Notes: a model not told the origin generated them from the letters alone. Counted from the first letter of the stretch, positions 47,167 through 56,377 are shown. The stretch: 64,000 nt of DNA from Candidatus Synchoanobacter obligatus (GCF_024259865.1 NZ_JAKUDN010000002.1:323591-387590), one strand, 5' to 3'. Program-made: numbers and translations.

Positions 47167-50121
47167 GTGAGTGATAAACGTAAGGTAAATAATACACAAC
47201 TGGGTAGTGAACAACGTCGTCCAATGATCATACTGTTTGGGAGTATTGGCGCTGTTGTTGGCGGGTTCTTGCTCTACTATATTTTGAGTGCATTGAATGT
47301 TTTTGGAAGTATTGATACTGCATCGGCATCAGTTGGAGGTACGCCAAAAATTGATTCTGCGCCAGGTCTGGGTGACACGTCTACAGAATATAGTCGCCTG
47401 ATTTCGGAACAAAATCAGCAGTTGGTGGACAAAGCGATGGATGAAGGTGGTAGTGCGCTTCCAACCATTATCAAGCCTCAGTATTCGCTCAATACAGAGA
47501 GTTTTGAAAAGCAGTCCAGCAGTAGTGCCTATGATCGAGATGCTGATAAGTGTTCTGCTGACAACCTTGAAAATGCTCGAAAAGCAGGGGTATCGGTGTC
47601 GGAGTTAAAGTGTTATGGTTGCTCATTGGATGATTTGCGTGCAGCGGGGTATTCGGCAGCAGAGCTTTTGGCAGCAGGGTTTAGCGCAGAAGAGCTTCGC
47701 TCAGCAGGTTTTTCAGCAGAGGATTTAAAAGAAGCGGGCGGTGATCCCTGTGCTCTAAGAGATGCAGGATATACGGCCAGTCAGTTGGTTTCAGCGGGTT
47801 ACCCGACTGCAAAACTATTGAAATGTGGCTTTACGCCAAGTCAGTTACTGGCTGCGGGTGTGAGCATTAAAGATCTTAAGGCAGCCGGGGCTGATGTTAA
47901 TGCACTGCTAGCTGATGGTGTAGGCGCTGCCGATTTAATTAAGAATGGCTACTGTGCTGATGGCGTTGTTGCAGCCGTAGAGGATCCAAGCACACTTAGA
48001 GGTGAAGGCGTGTCTGCGGGTGATTTGTTTGAAAATGGCGTCAATGGATCAACATTGGTTGAGTTAGGTTACACGCCTAAAGAGATTCTTGAGGTAGGGG
48101 TTTCGGTTTCTGAACTGATTTCAATTGGTGTGAGTTCGGATGATCTTCGTCAAGCTGGTGTGTCTAAAAAAGAAGTGACTTTTGCACAGAAGAATCTATC
48201 TCAGATTAAAGGTGGTGTTTGTAATGCAAAGTATGTCGCATCGCAATACAATGCTGGCGTACAAGCGAAGGTTTTATTGCCTTTGGGTTGTAGTCCTGTA
48301 CTGCTGAACGAAGCAGGTTTTCCTGCGCGTGATTTGGTGAGAGAAGGTGTTAGTGCTTCTCGCTTACGTGCTGCAGGGTACACTGCATCTAATCTGGTTG
48401 CTGCGGGTGTTCAATTAAATGATTTGATTGCAGCATGCTATGATGCAGCCAGTTTGCTTGAAGCGGGTTTTTCCCCAAAAGATTTGGTTAGGGCTGGGAT
48501 TTCTGTTGATCAATTGCTTGCTGCAGGCCTGAGTGTTTCAGATTTAGCAGCAGCGGGTGTTTCCTGTGGTGAGTTATTCAAAGGTGGTGCCAGTATTGAA
48601 TTGTTGCTTAGTAATGGGTGTAGTGCTAAAGAGTTGATGGAAGCCGGTGCTTCTGCCGCGCAATTACTTAATGGTGGCTATTCTGTTGCGGATTTGAAAG
48701 CAGCAGGCTTCTCAGCAGAAGATTTGTTGGCAGCAGGCGCGAGCGCTGAAGATATGCTAGCAGCAGGATTTTCGCCAAATGATCTGTTGGCAGCTGGTTA
48801 TACTGATGGCCAATTACTAAGAGCCGGGGTGAGTCCTGATCGAATGTATGTTTCAAGTGAGGACAAAGGCTTAGGGTGCTCTGTTGATCGTATTAATGAA
48901 GCGTTTGCAAATGGTGATTCGGTAGAGGATATGCTTGAAAAAGGGTGTTCTATTGATTCACTGTTGAAAGCGGGCGTCTCTGTACAAGAGCTATTAGATG
49001 CGGGTGTCTCTGCAAAAGATTTGTTAAGAGCTGGAGTGAGTGTCTCTGATCTACTGGATGCAGGTGTTTCGGTTAAAGATTTGTTGGCTGCTGGAATCAC
49101 GGCTAAAGACCTGTTGGCTGCGGGTGTTTCAAGTGATGACTTGCTGGCTGCTGGTGCTGATGTAGCGCAGCTTGTGGCCAGTGGCGTCTCTATCGATGAT
49201 CTTAAGAAATTGGGTATTCCTTTAAATAGAGAAGCACTGTTCTTGGCGGGTGTGGGGCAAGCTGATGAAGGCGGTGATGATATGTATGATGACATGTTGG
49301 GCGAGAACCAAGAAACGGAACTTGATCGATTACAGCGTCAGCAAGAGTCTATGTTGAATCAGCAAGACAGACAAAGAAAGATCATGCAGCTATCCTCTGC
49401 GATGAAGTCTCAAGCACAGTCTTTATTTTCCTCATGGGATGCTTCACCTAAGCAGTCTGTGAATGTAGATCCAGTACGTAAGCCTGAATTCACGAGTGAG
49501 CAAATATCGCAATTGGTTCAAATCGTATCAGAAAATGATCATGGTCAAACGGCAATGCGTACGGCAAATCAGTCAAATGATAAGATTGTTAAGGCGGGTA
49601 CACTCATGTATGCGACGCTAGATCATGCTATTAATTCAGAAGATCCTGCACCAATTCTGGCTACAGTGATGAATGGGCCGCTTCAAGGTGCGACCATTAT
49701 GGGTGAGTTTAAGCAAGAGGAAGAAAAACTGGTCTTGAAGTTCAATAAGGTTAATATTGAAACGGAAGAGATGAGTTTGCCAATTGAATTGTTTGCGGTG
49801 GATGTTAATACCGCCAGAAATGTATCGATTGATAGTCACTTTATCTTAAAATACGGTGCACTGTTTGCCAGTTCCTTCTTAGAGGGGCTTAATGAAGTGG
49901 CAGGTGCTCTTGGTACCTCTGTATCGACAAATGGTAACACAACCGTTGTTAAGCAAGGTAGTTTAGATAAGTCTAAAGTTGTTGCTGCCGGACTTGGAAA
50001 AGTTGGTGAAAATCTTGTTGAAGCAACACAGTCGCTACAGGACAAAAAGCCAACAATTCGTATGAAAGTTGGTTCAACATTTGGTATACTAGTTATGCAA
50101 GACTTTACAAAGTTTAGTTAG
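47167..50121 (+). CDS. icmE: DotG (IcmE), VirB10-like channel protein with long repeat region
   Basis: DotG/IcmE spans both membranes and forms the central channel of the core. The 984-residue product (1048 in Legionella) has a membrane segment at about 18-43 (MIILFGSIGAVVGGFLLYYI), a very long run of ten-residue repeats (residues about 136-690, pattern LLAAGxSxxD), a Gln-rich coiled coil (about 710-760), and a C-terminal TrbI/VirB10 domain containing AGTLMYATLDHAINSEDPAP and GPLQGATIMGEFKQEEEKLV. The start is GTG 47167, 2 nt after icmK. Several repeats have unusual Cys residues (about a dozen in this region), which could form disulfides in the periplasm. Confidence 0.95.
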   Translation: MSDKRKVNNTQLGSEQRRPMIILFGSIGAVVGGFLLYYILSALNVFGSIDTASASVGGTPKIDSAPGLGDTSTEYSRLISEQNQQLVDKAMDEGGSALPTIIKPQYSLNTESFEKQSSSSAYDRDADKCSADNLENARKAGVSVSELKCYGCSLDDLRAAGYSAAELLAAGFSAEELRSAGFSAEDLKEAGGDPCALRDAGYTASQLVSAGYPTAKLLKCGFTPSQLLAAGVSIKDLKAAGADVNALLADGVGAADLIKNGYCADGVVAAVEDPSTLRGEGVSAGDLFENGVNGSTLVELGYTPKEILEVGVSVSELISIGVSSDDLRQAGVSKKEVTFAQKNLSQIKGGVCNAKYVASQYNAGVQAKVLLPLGCSPVLLNEAGFPARDLVREGVSASRLRAAGYTASNLVAAGVQLNDLIAACYDAASLLEAGFSPKDLVRAGISVDQLLAAGLSVSDLAAAGVSCGELFKGGASIELLLSNGCSAKELMEAGASAAQLLNGGYSVADLKAAGFSAEDLLAAGASAEDMLAAGFSPNDLLAAGYTDGQLLRAGVSPDRMYVSSEDKGLGCSVDRINEAFANGDSVEDMLEKGCSIDSLLKAGVSVQELLDAGVSAKDLLRAGVSVSDLLDAGVSVKDLLAAGITAKDLLAAGVSSDDLLAAGADVAQLVASGVSIDDLKKLGIPLNREALFLAGVGQADEGGDDMYDDMLGENQETELDRLQRQQESMLNQQDRQRKIMQLSSAMKSQAQSLFSSWDASPKQSVNVDPVRKPEFTSEQISQLVQIVSENDHGQTAMRTANQSNDKIVKAGTLMYATLDHAINSEDPAPILATVMNGPLQGATIMGEFKQEEEKLVLKFNKVNIETEEMSLPIELFAVDVNTARNVSIDSHFILKYGALFASSFLEGLNEVAGALGTSVSTNGNTTVVKQGSLDKSKVVAAGLGKVGENLVEATQSLQDKKPTIRMKVGSTFGILVMQDFTKFS
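47575..49236 (+). repeat. Ten-residue (30-bp) degenerate repeats in icmE
   Basis: Roughly fifty degenerate units with pattern (D/E)LLAAG(V/F/Y)SA(K/E) run through this stretch, for example LRAAGYSAAELLAAGFSAEE and VSDLLDAGVSVKDLLAAGIT. They resemble the repeats of Legionella DotG. The unit count was estimated by eye. Near-identical stretches occur around 49000-49160. Confidence 0.9.
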
Positions 50122-50135
50122 GAAGGAGATTCACG

Positions 50136-50879
50136 ATGGCAGATGAAAGAGATAACCAGGTAAGTGATCAAGATCAGGAATATAGCTTTCCTGAGAAGAC
50201 CAGTCAAGATTTTGGTTCAGTCCCACACAGTGGCGGTACTGAAAGTTTGATGTCTCTATTAAAGAACACTCGCATTATGGCTGCGGTTGGGGGATGTATT
50301 GTTCTGTACATACTTCTCAGTGTTGTTTTTGGGGGGGATGATGAAGATGTTGCTGATGAGGCTTTTGATTCAACGCCTGTAGAAACAATGACTATGGATG
50401 AACCTGTTATAGACTTACAGCCAGTTGTTGATGAGACGCCTATGTCAATTTTTGCAGAAATTGATGATAGTAATACAAAGGAAGAAGAAAAGAACAAAGA
50501 GATTGAAGAAATTCGTTCTCGGGTTGCTTCTTTAACGCGTCAAAATCAAAAGTTAAATGTTAAGCTGAAAGCACTGGATGAAAAGCTGGATGGTATTGTT
50601 GCAGTTGTCGAGGCCTCTGCGAAAGAGTTGAGCGAGATCTCTGCGAAACGTGCAGAAGCTGCTGAAGAAAAAGAGCAGAAGGTTGTTGAGCAAAACTACC
50701 GTATCCGCGCAGTGATTTCAGGTCGTGCTTGGGTTGAAGATGGATCAGGTAATAACATGACTGTGAAGGTGGGTGATAACATTCCAACTTACGGTAGGGT
50801 TACAAAAATCAAACCAGTAGAGGGTATTGTTGAAACCGCATCTGGTAGAGTGATTTCATTCTCCTTTACTTCTGAATAA
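50136..50879 (+). CDS. icmG: DotF (IcmG)
   Basis: DotF/IcmG is a bitopic inner-membrane protein that contacts the core complex and has been reported to bind substrates. The 247-residue product (269 in Legionella) has an acidic cytoplasmic N-terminus, one membrane segment at about 48-67 (IMAAVGGCIVLYILLSVVFG), a long charged coiled coil (about 110-185; EEEKNKEIEEIRSRVASLTR) and a compact C-terminal domain with YRIRAVISGRAWVEDGSGNN and VGDNIPTYGRVTKI, as in the family. A strong AAGGAG precedes ATG 50136. Its stop overlaps the icmC start by one nt. Confidence 0.92.
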   Translation: MADERDNQVSDQDQEYSFPEKTSQDFGSVPHSGGTESLMSLLKNTRIMAAVGGCIVLYILLSVVFGGDDEDVADEAFDSTPVETMTMDEPVIDLQPVVDETPMSIFAEIDDSNTKEEEKNKEIEEIRSRVASLTRQNQKLNVKLKALDEKLDGIVAVVEASAKELSEISAKRAEAAEEKEQKVVEQNYRIRAVISGRAWVEDGSGNNMTVKVGDNIPTYGRVTKIKPVEGIVETASGRVISFSFTSE

Positions 50880-51472
50880 TGATGATGAAACTTCTGCGAT
50901 ATACGCTACCATTTATATTGATCGCGTCATTGCCAAGTGCGCAGACAACATCAGATTACGCAGAGTTGGTTAATAGTCTTTCACAAGCGTCTGAATTTTT
51001 GACAGGGTTGTTTTATCTAACGGGTGTTGCTTTTATCTTTACGGGAGTCAATAAGCTAAAGAAGCTGGGACATCGTACGGCTTTTATGAACGTTGATTCT
51101 GGTGTCACAGGGCCGCTTATTATGTTGACCCTTGGCGCTACTTTGATCTATTTTCCAACCTTCCTGGAGGTCACCAATACCACATTTTGGGGTTTACCAG
51201 ATATAGCGGCCGTTGATCAGTTGCAATATAAGGCTGACAAAGGTAGTGATCTTGAAACAGCCTTGAAGCCCATGATTTACATGATTCAGTTCATTGGAAT
51301 GGTGGCCATTTTGCGTGGTTTTTTGATTTTAACCAAGTCAACAGGGCAGGGCGCCCAGCCTGGGACGGTATCCAAAGGTTTTGTTCATATTATTGGTGGC
51401 GTCATGGCAGTAAATATTGTAAATACCGTGAATGTGATTGTCAATACATTTGGAACAGGGGGATCAACGTGA
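50879..51472 (+). CDS. icmC: DotE (IcmC), small membrane protein
   Basis: IcmC/DotE is an inner-membrane protein of the Dot/Icm system related to IcmD, IcmV and DotV in size and topology. The 197-residue product (194 in Legionella) has a signal-like N-terminus, SQASEFLTGLFYLTGVAFIF at about 35-54, GPLIMLTLGATLIYFPTFLE near 78-97, IQFIGMVAILRGFLILTKST near 139-158, and HIIGGVMAVNIVNTVNVIVN near the end; all are family features. ATG 50879 overlaps the icmG stop. The end overlaps the first icmD-like gene by 4 nt. Confidence 0.9.
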   Translation: MMMKLLRYTLPFILIASLPSAQTTSDYAELVNSLSQASEFLTGLFYLTGVAFIFTGVNKLKKLGHRTAFMNVDSGVTGPLIMLTLGATLIYFPTFLEVTNTTFWGLPDIAAVDQLQYKADKGSDLETALKPMIYMIQFIGMVAILRGFLILTKSTGQGAQPGTVSKGFVHIIGGVMAVNIVNTVNVIVNTFGTGGST

Positions 51473-51909
51473 GATTTTGTCAGAAACTGGCATTAGCGGC
51501 AAGTCTTGGGCTGATGTTTTTTAGCGCTGCAGCAAAAAGTTGTGCTGACATGAGTACAACAGATAGTCAGACTCTAGGTACTATGCTATGTGGCATTAAG
51601 CAGAAAAGCTTTTTGGGGATATTTAAACTTATTTTTGCGATATCTTATGTGTCAGGGTTTGGGCTTTTGATTGCAGCAATTTTCAAATTGAAGCAGGTTA
51701 AAGATAATCCGACGCAGATTCCAGTGTCAACGCCAATGGTGCTCTTTTTATGTGCAGGGTTGTTGATGTATTTACCCAATTTGATTGTTCCTGCGGGAGA
51801 AACTATTTTTGGTGACAGTGGAAAGACAACAAATATGGATGATCTTGGTGAAGATGGCGCAAACATAGGTACGCCAACGATTTCAAATTTAATGCAGACG
51901 GGTAATTAG
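51469..51909 (+). CDS. IcmD-family protein 1 of 3
   Basis: IcmD (DotP) is a small protein of the inner membrane encoded between icmC and icmJ. Here the slot holds three IcmD-type genes. The first, 146 residues, has a signal peptide (MRFCQKLALAASLGLMFFSA), one hydrophobic segment (about 48-66), the shared motif LKQVKDNPTQIPVSTPMVLF, a second segment (LCAGLLMYLPNLIVP) and GETIFGDSG at the end. It starts with GTG 51469, overlapping icmC, and differs from the other two by extra cysteines. Which of the three is the equivalent of single IcmD elsewhere cannot be told; the other two are closer to each other. Confidence 0.85.
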   Translation: MRFCQKLALAASLGLMFFSAAAKSCADMSTTDSQTLGTMLCGIKQKSFLGIFKLIFAISYVSGFGLLIAAIFKLKQVKDNPTQIPVSTPMVLFLCAGLLMYLPNLIVPAGETIFGDSGKTTNMDDLGEDGANIGTPTISNLMQTGN

Positions 51910-51921
51910 GGGGGCGTAATA

Positions 51922-52284
51922 TTGTTTAATAAACGATTTGATTCACAAAGTGTGTTGTTATACACAATGATTATTTTGTCACCGTTTGCCTTTGCGGTAT
52001 CATCGATTAATGATGTTGCTGACAATATTATTGTTAATTTGAAACAGGCTGAAAGGATGATTGCCTATATGGCATATATTGCCGGTCTTGGATTTTTGAT
52101 TGCATCTTTTTATAAGTTCAAGCAGCATAAAGATAATCCAACTCAGGTACCTGTTGGTAACCCAATCACAATGATTGCTATTGCAACACTATTACTATTC
52201 ATTGGCTCATTGGTAGCCCCAATAGGAGAAACGATATTTGGAACAAGTGAAAACACAGGGGCCAAATATGCATATGAAACTTAG
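51922..52284 (+). CDS. IcmD-family protein 2 of 3
   Basis: The second IcmD-type protein has 120 residues, with a signal peptide (LLYTMIILSPFAFAVSS) and the shared core YKFKQHKDNPTQVPVGNPIT followed by a hydrophobic segment (LLLFIGSLVAPI) and GETIFGTSEN. It differs mostly at the ends. The start is TTG 51922, six nt after a GGGGGG-containing stretch at 51908-51914, while the other two use GTG and ATG. Non-ATG starts may tune amounts. The KDNPTQ motif is common to all three. Confidence 0.85.
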   Translation: MFNKRFDSQSVLLYTMIILSPFAFAVSSINDVADNIIVNLKQAERMIAYMAYIAGLGFLIASFYKFKQHKDNPTQVPVGNPITMIAIATLLLFIGSLVAPIGETIFGTSENTGAKYAYET

Positions 52285-52312
52285 TTTTAATTAAACAATC
52301 GGAGGAGATTTT

Positions 52313-52726
52313 ATGTCTAAAAAATATTTGCTAGTTGCTGCACAAACCAGTTTGCTTTCGTTAGCAACAGTGTTAACGTTAGCAGAAGAAGAAGCAGCTG
52401 CAAGTGGCATTGGGAAAATTGCCAAATCTATTGAAGGAAATCTTCAAGCAGTCGGGTCATTAATTGCTCAAGTGGCATTTGTTGCAGGGATGGGGTTCTT
52501 TGTATCTGCAGTATTCAAGTTTAAGCAGCATAAAGACAACCCAACACAGGTGCCTATTGGAACACCAATGAGTATGTTGGGTATTTCTGCAGCCCTGATG
52601 TTTATGGGTAACTTCATTTCGCCATTGGGTGAAACCTTGTTTGGTGCAGGCGATGGTACTGATGGTGTTGAAGCTGGAAAACAAGGCGTTTCTGATGATG
52701 TTTGGGGTAATAGTGATAAAAGGTAG
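52313..52726 (+). CDS. icmD: IcmD-family protein 3 of 3 (likely IcmD/DotP)
   Basis: The third IcmD-type protein has 137 residues (132 in Legionella), with an N-terminal signal segment (KYLLVAAQTSLLSLATVLTL), a membrane segment (VAFVAGMGFFVSAVFKF), the motif KQHKDNPTQVPIGTPMSMLG, a second segment (AALMFMGNFISPL) and GETLFGAGDG. It lies directly before icmJ, as icmD does in Legionella, so it is named here, but paralog 2 is nearly as good. A strong GGAGGAGA precedes the ATG, suggesting it is the best-translated of the three. Confidence 0.8.
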   Translation: MSKKYLLVAAQTSLLSLATVLTLAEEEAAASGIGKIAKSIEGNLQAVGSLIAQVAFVAGMGFFVSAVFKFKQHKDNPTQVPIGTPMSMLGISAALMFMGNFISPLGETLFGAGDGTDGVEAGKQGVSDDVWGNSDKR

Positions 52727-52732
52727 GTAATA

Positions 52733-53341
52733 TTGAATACGTTATCGCTAAAATTAGGTGGATCGGCATGGGGGCTCTATGCAGAGCGTCAAGGTGATCC
52801 TAAGTTTCAAACGTTTTCATCGGCTGTTTTTAAGCGAGATGATGATCGTTGTACCTTTTGCTCTTTTCGGGCATCAAAACATATGATGGTGGTGAATCTA
52901 GATCACAACTATCAAAATAACAAGATGCAAAATCTCGCGACAGCCTGTCCCTTTTGTCAACAGTGTTTGTTTCTTGAAGCTGCAGGTAAGTTGCAAGCTG
53001 GTGGAGGCACAATGATTTATTTGCCTGAAATGTCTCAAGGACAGTTAAATGCTTTGTGTCATGTTCTGTATGCTGCTGTCATTAATGGCTCTCAATTTGC
53101 TTTAAAAGCAGATGGTTATATACAGGCATTAAAGCTTCGAGCATCATTGGTTGAAAAAAACTATGGTAAAGGGATGAGTAACCCATCTTTTATGGGTCAG
53201 ATACTTCTGGACTCCCTTTTGCCTGATGGCGATGAAAAATCAGCAAAAATTTTAGATAATGTTCGTCTTCTACCTTCCATTGAAGGTTTTGAAAATATGA
53301 TTGTGGAATGGGCCGGGAGTGCAATTTCAGTAAATGAATAG
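52733..53341 (+). CDS. icmJ: DotN (IcmJ), zinc-binding coupling-complex protein
   Basis: DotN/IcmJ binds the C-terminal part of DotL in the coupling complex and carries a zinc site. The 202-residue product (208 in Legionella) has RDDDRCTFCSFRASKHMMVV and TACPFCQQCLFLE (residues about 36-83), an HNH-like CxxC...H...CxxC arrangement, then VIYLPEMSQGQ-type sequence (MIYLPEMSQGQLNALCHVLY), all as in the family. The start is TTG 52733. It lies 6 nt after the third icmD and 9 nt before icmB. Confidence 0.92.
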   Translation: MNTLSLKLGGSAWGLYAERQGDPKFQTFSSAVFKRDDDRCTFCSFRASKHMMVVNLDHNYQNNKMQNLATACPFCQQCLFLEAAGKLQAGGGTMIYLPEMSQGQLNALCHVLYAAVINGSQFALKADGYIQALKLRASLVEKNYGKGMSNPSFMGQILLDSLLPDGDEKSAKILDNVRLLPSIEGFENMIVEWAGSAISVNE

Positions 53342-53350
53342 GAGTCAGAT

Positions 53351-56300
53351 ATGTCTGTCGTAAAAGGAATTGTTGATGGAATTGAAGCGGTTGTTAGTAC
53401 CGTCTCTGTAGGGTTGCGGCAAGGATCGTCTTCCTATACTGATATTCAGACTGCTGACGGTGAAACCGATTTGGTGACCAATGATGGTGGTTTGTTATCA
53501 ATTATTGATATTTCTGGTGTTATTGGCCTGGTAGGAGATGATGAATACCAGCGGATACATGAGCAATTATTCCAGTCATTGAATAGCTCGATGAGAGAGT
53601 TGGGGCATACGGTGTCGATCCATTTCTCTTACAATCAAGATCAGGTTGTTGAAACGATTGAGCAAAACTATGTGGGTGCACGAAAAACGGCTAAAAAATT
53701 AGATTTGTCATTATCTGATGTCTTTGATGAACGGGTGACATATATGGCAAACTTTTGTTCAGCAGAAGAAGCCTATATCTCTATTGCAACAGTGCCTGAC
53801 ATTTTAACTCGGGAGCAGCGTAAAGCAGCATCTAAGGATAAAGCTGAAGAAAATAAAGGGACTCCTGCATTCAAGTCGACTCAAACGCCAGGGCATGCTA
53901 TTAATGATTTGAGAGATTTACATGCATCATTTGTAAAGGCTTTGTGTGCAGATATGAAATCTGCGGGTATCTCATGTACACTACTCGACGTTCATACGGC
54001 ATTAAGGGCCATTCGTCGCTCTATTGATAGTGATTTTACGGCTCAAGATTGGTCGCCTCTATTGCCTGGGGACAAAATGACACCAAAAGTCTCTAATCAG
54101 TATTTGTCTGAAAGTCCTGATGCGGATTTAGCGGATTTATTATGGCCTAACCTAGGATTGCAATTATTTCCTCGTGACAGTCAGAACATTGACTTAAAGA
54201 CATGTAAGATTGGAAATAAAATTTATTCTTCTGTGTATATTGATCTTTTTCCAAAAGACATTCAATCATTTGGCGTTCTTTTGAATAAAACCATTCAGGC
54301 ATCATTGCCTTGGAAGATATCATTTCAAATGAAAGGTGGGGGGCTGTCTTCATTAAAGTTTAAGCGTGCTATGTCTTCGGTCTTGGCATTTTCTTCATCA
54401 CAAAACCGTTTGATTCATGATGGCATCAAACTTTTAGAATATCTGGATCTGCAAACAGATGATGCCGCTGTTATGGTTAGAGCAGTAGCATCCACTTGGG
54501 CACCAGAGGATGATGAAAGATTGTTGCGTTCTCGACATTCTCAGCTTGCAAAGGCGATCCAGAACTGGGGGTCTGCGGATATTGCTGAGATTTGTGGTGA
54601 TCCGTTTGAAGGGGCTTTGGCCAGTATGCTAAGTGTCTCCCAAACATCTCCGGCCAATATGTCGGTTGCGTCACTCAAATCGTTCTTGTACATGATGCCA
54701 CTATTTCGTCCTGCATCACCGTGGAACTATGGTAGCTTGTTGTTACGATCACCTGATGGAAAACCTTGGCCGTATCAGCCGGGTTCACCGTTGCAAACGA
54801 CATGGATTGATATGATTTATGCGCGTCCAGGTTCTGGTAAATCGGTACTGTCTAATGCCTTAAATTTAGGGCTGTGTATTCAGCCTGGTATTGAGCGCTT
54901 ACCAAGAATAGCCATCATTGATATTGGTCCATCAAGTGCTGGGTTGGTATCTCTATTGAAAGAAGCATTACCAGATGATAAAAAACATTTGGCCACATAC
55001 ATCCGCTTTAATATGGACAAAGAATACTCGGTAAATCCTTTTGATACACAGTTGGGAAGCCGGTACCCGCTACCATTGGAGCGGTCATTTTTGGTGAACT
55101 TTATTTCGTTACTATCAACACCTGTAGGTGCGGCCTCAGCTTATGATGGCGTTGCTGACCTGATTGGTATGGTGGTTGATGAAGCTTATAAACTGTTGGC
55201 TGATGATGGTAATCCGAATCTGTATACTCCAGGCGTTGATACAAAAGTTGATGAGCTATTATCTGAAATAAAATTTGTGAGTGATTCGAAAACCACTTGG
55301 TGGGAAGTGGTTGATGGTTTGTTTAATGCAGGTTTTAATCGTGAAGCGATATTGGCACAAAGAAATGCGGTACCGTTATTAAGTGATTTAACGTCCATTG
55401 CAAGAACACCTGCTGTTGTAGACTTGTATGGTAAAATTACCGTCTCAACAGGGGAGAACTTAATTGATGCTGTGGTGAGAATGTTATCCAGTGCAGTCCG
55501 TGAGTATCCGGTATTATCACGATATACCAAGTTTGATATTGGTGAGTCTCGAGTTGTGTCGTTTGACTTGGACGAAGTTGCGAAAAGTGGTGGTGAAGCG
55601 GCTGATCGGCAAACAGCGGTTATGTATATGCTGGCAAGGTATATATTGGGTAAAGATTTTTATCTAAATAAAGATGCTGTGGCAAACCTGCCTGAGAGTT
55701 ATCGTCTGTATCATGAAAAACGTGCCGCTGAAATTAAAGAAGATCAAAAGCGTATTGTTTTTGATGAATTCCACCGTACCTCAAATGCAAAAGCGGTTAG
55801 GGACCAAGTTATTGTTGATATGCGTGAAGGTCGTAAATGGCGTGTTCAGGTGTGTGTGATCTCACAAGATTTACAAGATTTTGATGATCAGATTGTTAAA
55901 TTTGCAACATCAACCTTTATTATGGATGCTGGACCTGAGCAAGCCATTGAAGAAACTTCGAAGTGTTTTGGTTTGAGCAATACTGCAAAGATTGCATTAC
56001 GTCAGTCTGTTCGTGGTCCTAGGGAAGGGGGGGCAACATTCTTAGGACAATTTGCAACAAAAGAAGGTAACCACTTACAACTGTTAACCTTAACATTAGG
56101 GCCAGCAGAGTTGTGGGCCTTTAGTACAACGTCAGAGGATGTGTTGCTCCGTACGGCATTGTACGAGGGACTGGGCCCTGTTGAAGCAAGGCGCGTCTTG
56201 TCAAACTTATTCCCACAAGGGAGTGCTGCAAAGTTCTTACAAGCACGATTAAACAAAGAGACCCAAGGTACTGGTGTGATATCTGATGATGACCGAAAGT

Positions 56301-56377
56301 CTGTTGTGAATAGGCTGATTGAGGATGTGCTAGCGGCTTATGCAGAAAATCCCAATGTTAAGCGAATCGCTGAATAA
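53351..56377 (+). CDS. icmB: DotO (IcmB), VirB4-like secretion ATPase
   Basis: DotO/IcmB is the VirB4-type ATPase that builds the cytoplasmic hexamer on which DotB docks. The 1008-residue product is the same size as in Legionella (1009). It has Walker A YARPGSGKSVLSNALNL (near residue 491), Walker B KRIVFDEFHRTSN (near residue 801), and the motif QVCVISQDLQDFDDQIVKFA, plus GDPFEGALASMLSVS and LPLFRPASPWNYGSLLLRS-like family segments (MMPLFRPASPWNYGSLLLRS). ATG 53351 follows AGGAGTCAG. It ends the long icm operon; the next gene is 93 nt away. In Legionella icmF comes next, but not here. Confidence 0.96.
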   Translation: MSVVKGIVDGIEAVVSTVSVGLRQGSSSYTDIQTADGETDLVTNDGGLLSIIDISGVIGLVGDDEYQRIHEQLFQSLNSSMRELGHTVSIHFSYNQDQVVETIEQNYVGARKTAKKLDLSLSDVFDERVTYMANFCSAEEAYISIATVPDILTREQRKAASKDKAEENKGTPAFKSTQTPGHAINDLRDLHASFVKALCADMKSAGISCTLLDVHTALRAIRRSIDSDFTAQDWSPLLPGDKMTPKVSNQYLSESPDADLADLLWPNLGLQLFPRDSQNIDLKTCKIGNKIYSSVYIDLFPKDIQSFGVLLNKTIQASLPWKISFQMKGGGLSSLKFKRAMSSVLAFSSSQNRLIHDGIKLLEYLDLQTDDAAVMVRAVASTWAPEDDERLLRSRHSQLAKAIQNWGSADIAEICGDPFEGALASMLSVSQTSPANMSVASLKSFLYMMPLFRPASPWNYGSLLLRSPDGKPWPYQPGSPLQTTWIDMIYARPGSGKSVLSNALNLGLCIQPGIERLPRIAIIDIGPSSAGLVSLLKEALPDDKKHLATYIRFNMDKEYSVNPFDTQLGSRYPLPLERSFLVNFISLLSTPVGAASAYDGVADLIGMVVDEAYKLLADDGNPNLYTPGVDTKVDELLSEIKFVSDSKTTWWEVVDGLFNAGFNREAILAQRNAVPLLSDLTSIARTPAVVDLYGKITVSTGENLIDAVVRMLSSAVREYPVLSRYTKFDIGESRVVSFDLDEVAKSGGEAADRQTAVMYMLARYILGKDFYLNKDAVANLPESYRLYHEKRAAEIKEDQKRIVFDEFHRTSNAKAVRDQVIVDMREGRKWRVQVCVISQDLQDFDDQIVKFATSTFIMDAGPEQAIEETSKCFGLSNTAKIALRQSVRGPREGGATFLGQFATKEGNHLQLLTLTLGPAELWAFSTTSEDVLLRTALYEGLGPVEARRVLSNLFPQGSAAKFLQARLNKETQGTGVISDDDRKSVVNRLIEDVLAAYAENPNVKRIAE

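Noticed and set aside
47575-49236. CRISPR-like array from the regularly spaced repeats
   Set aside because: The repeats are coding, degenerate and contiguous without unique spacers; they are the DotG decapeptides.
48798-49295. Minus-strand open frame of 165 codons across the icmE repeats
   Set aside because: Regular repeats on the plus strand produce an open, Ser/Ala-rich shadow; the DotG frame is clearly the coding one.
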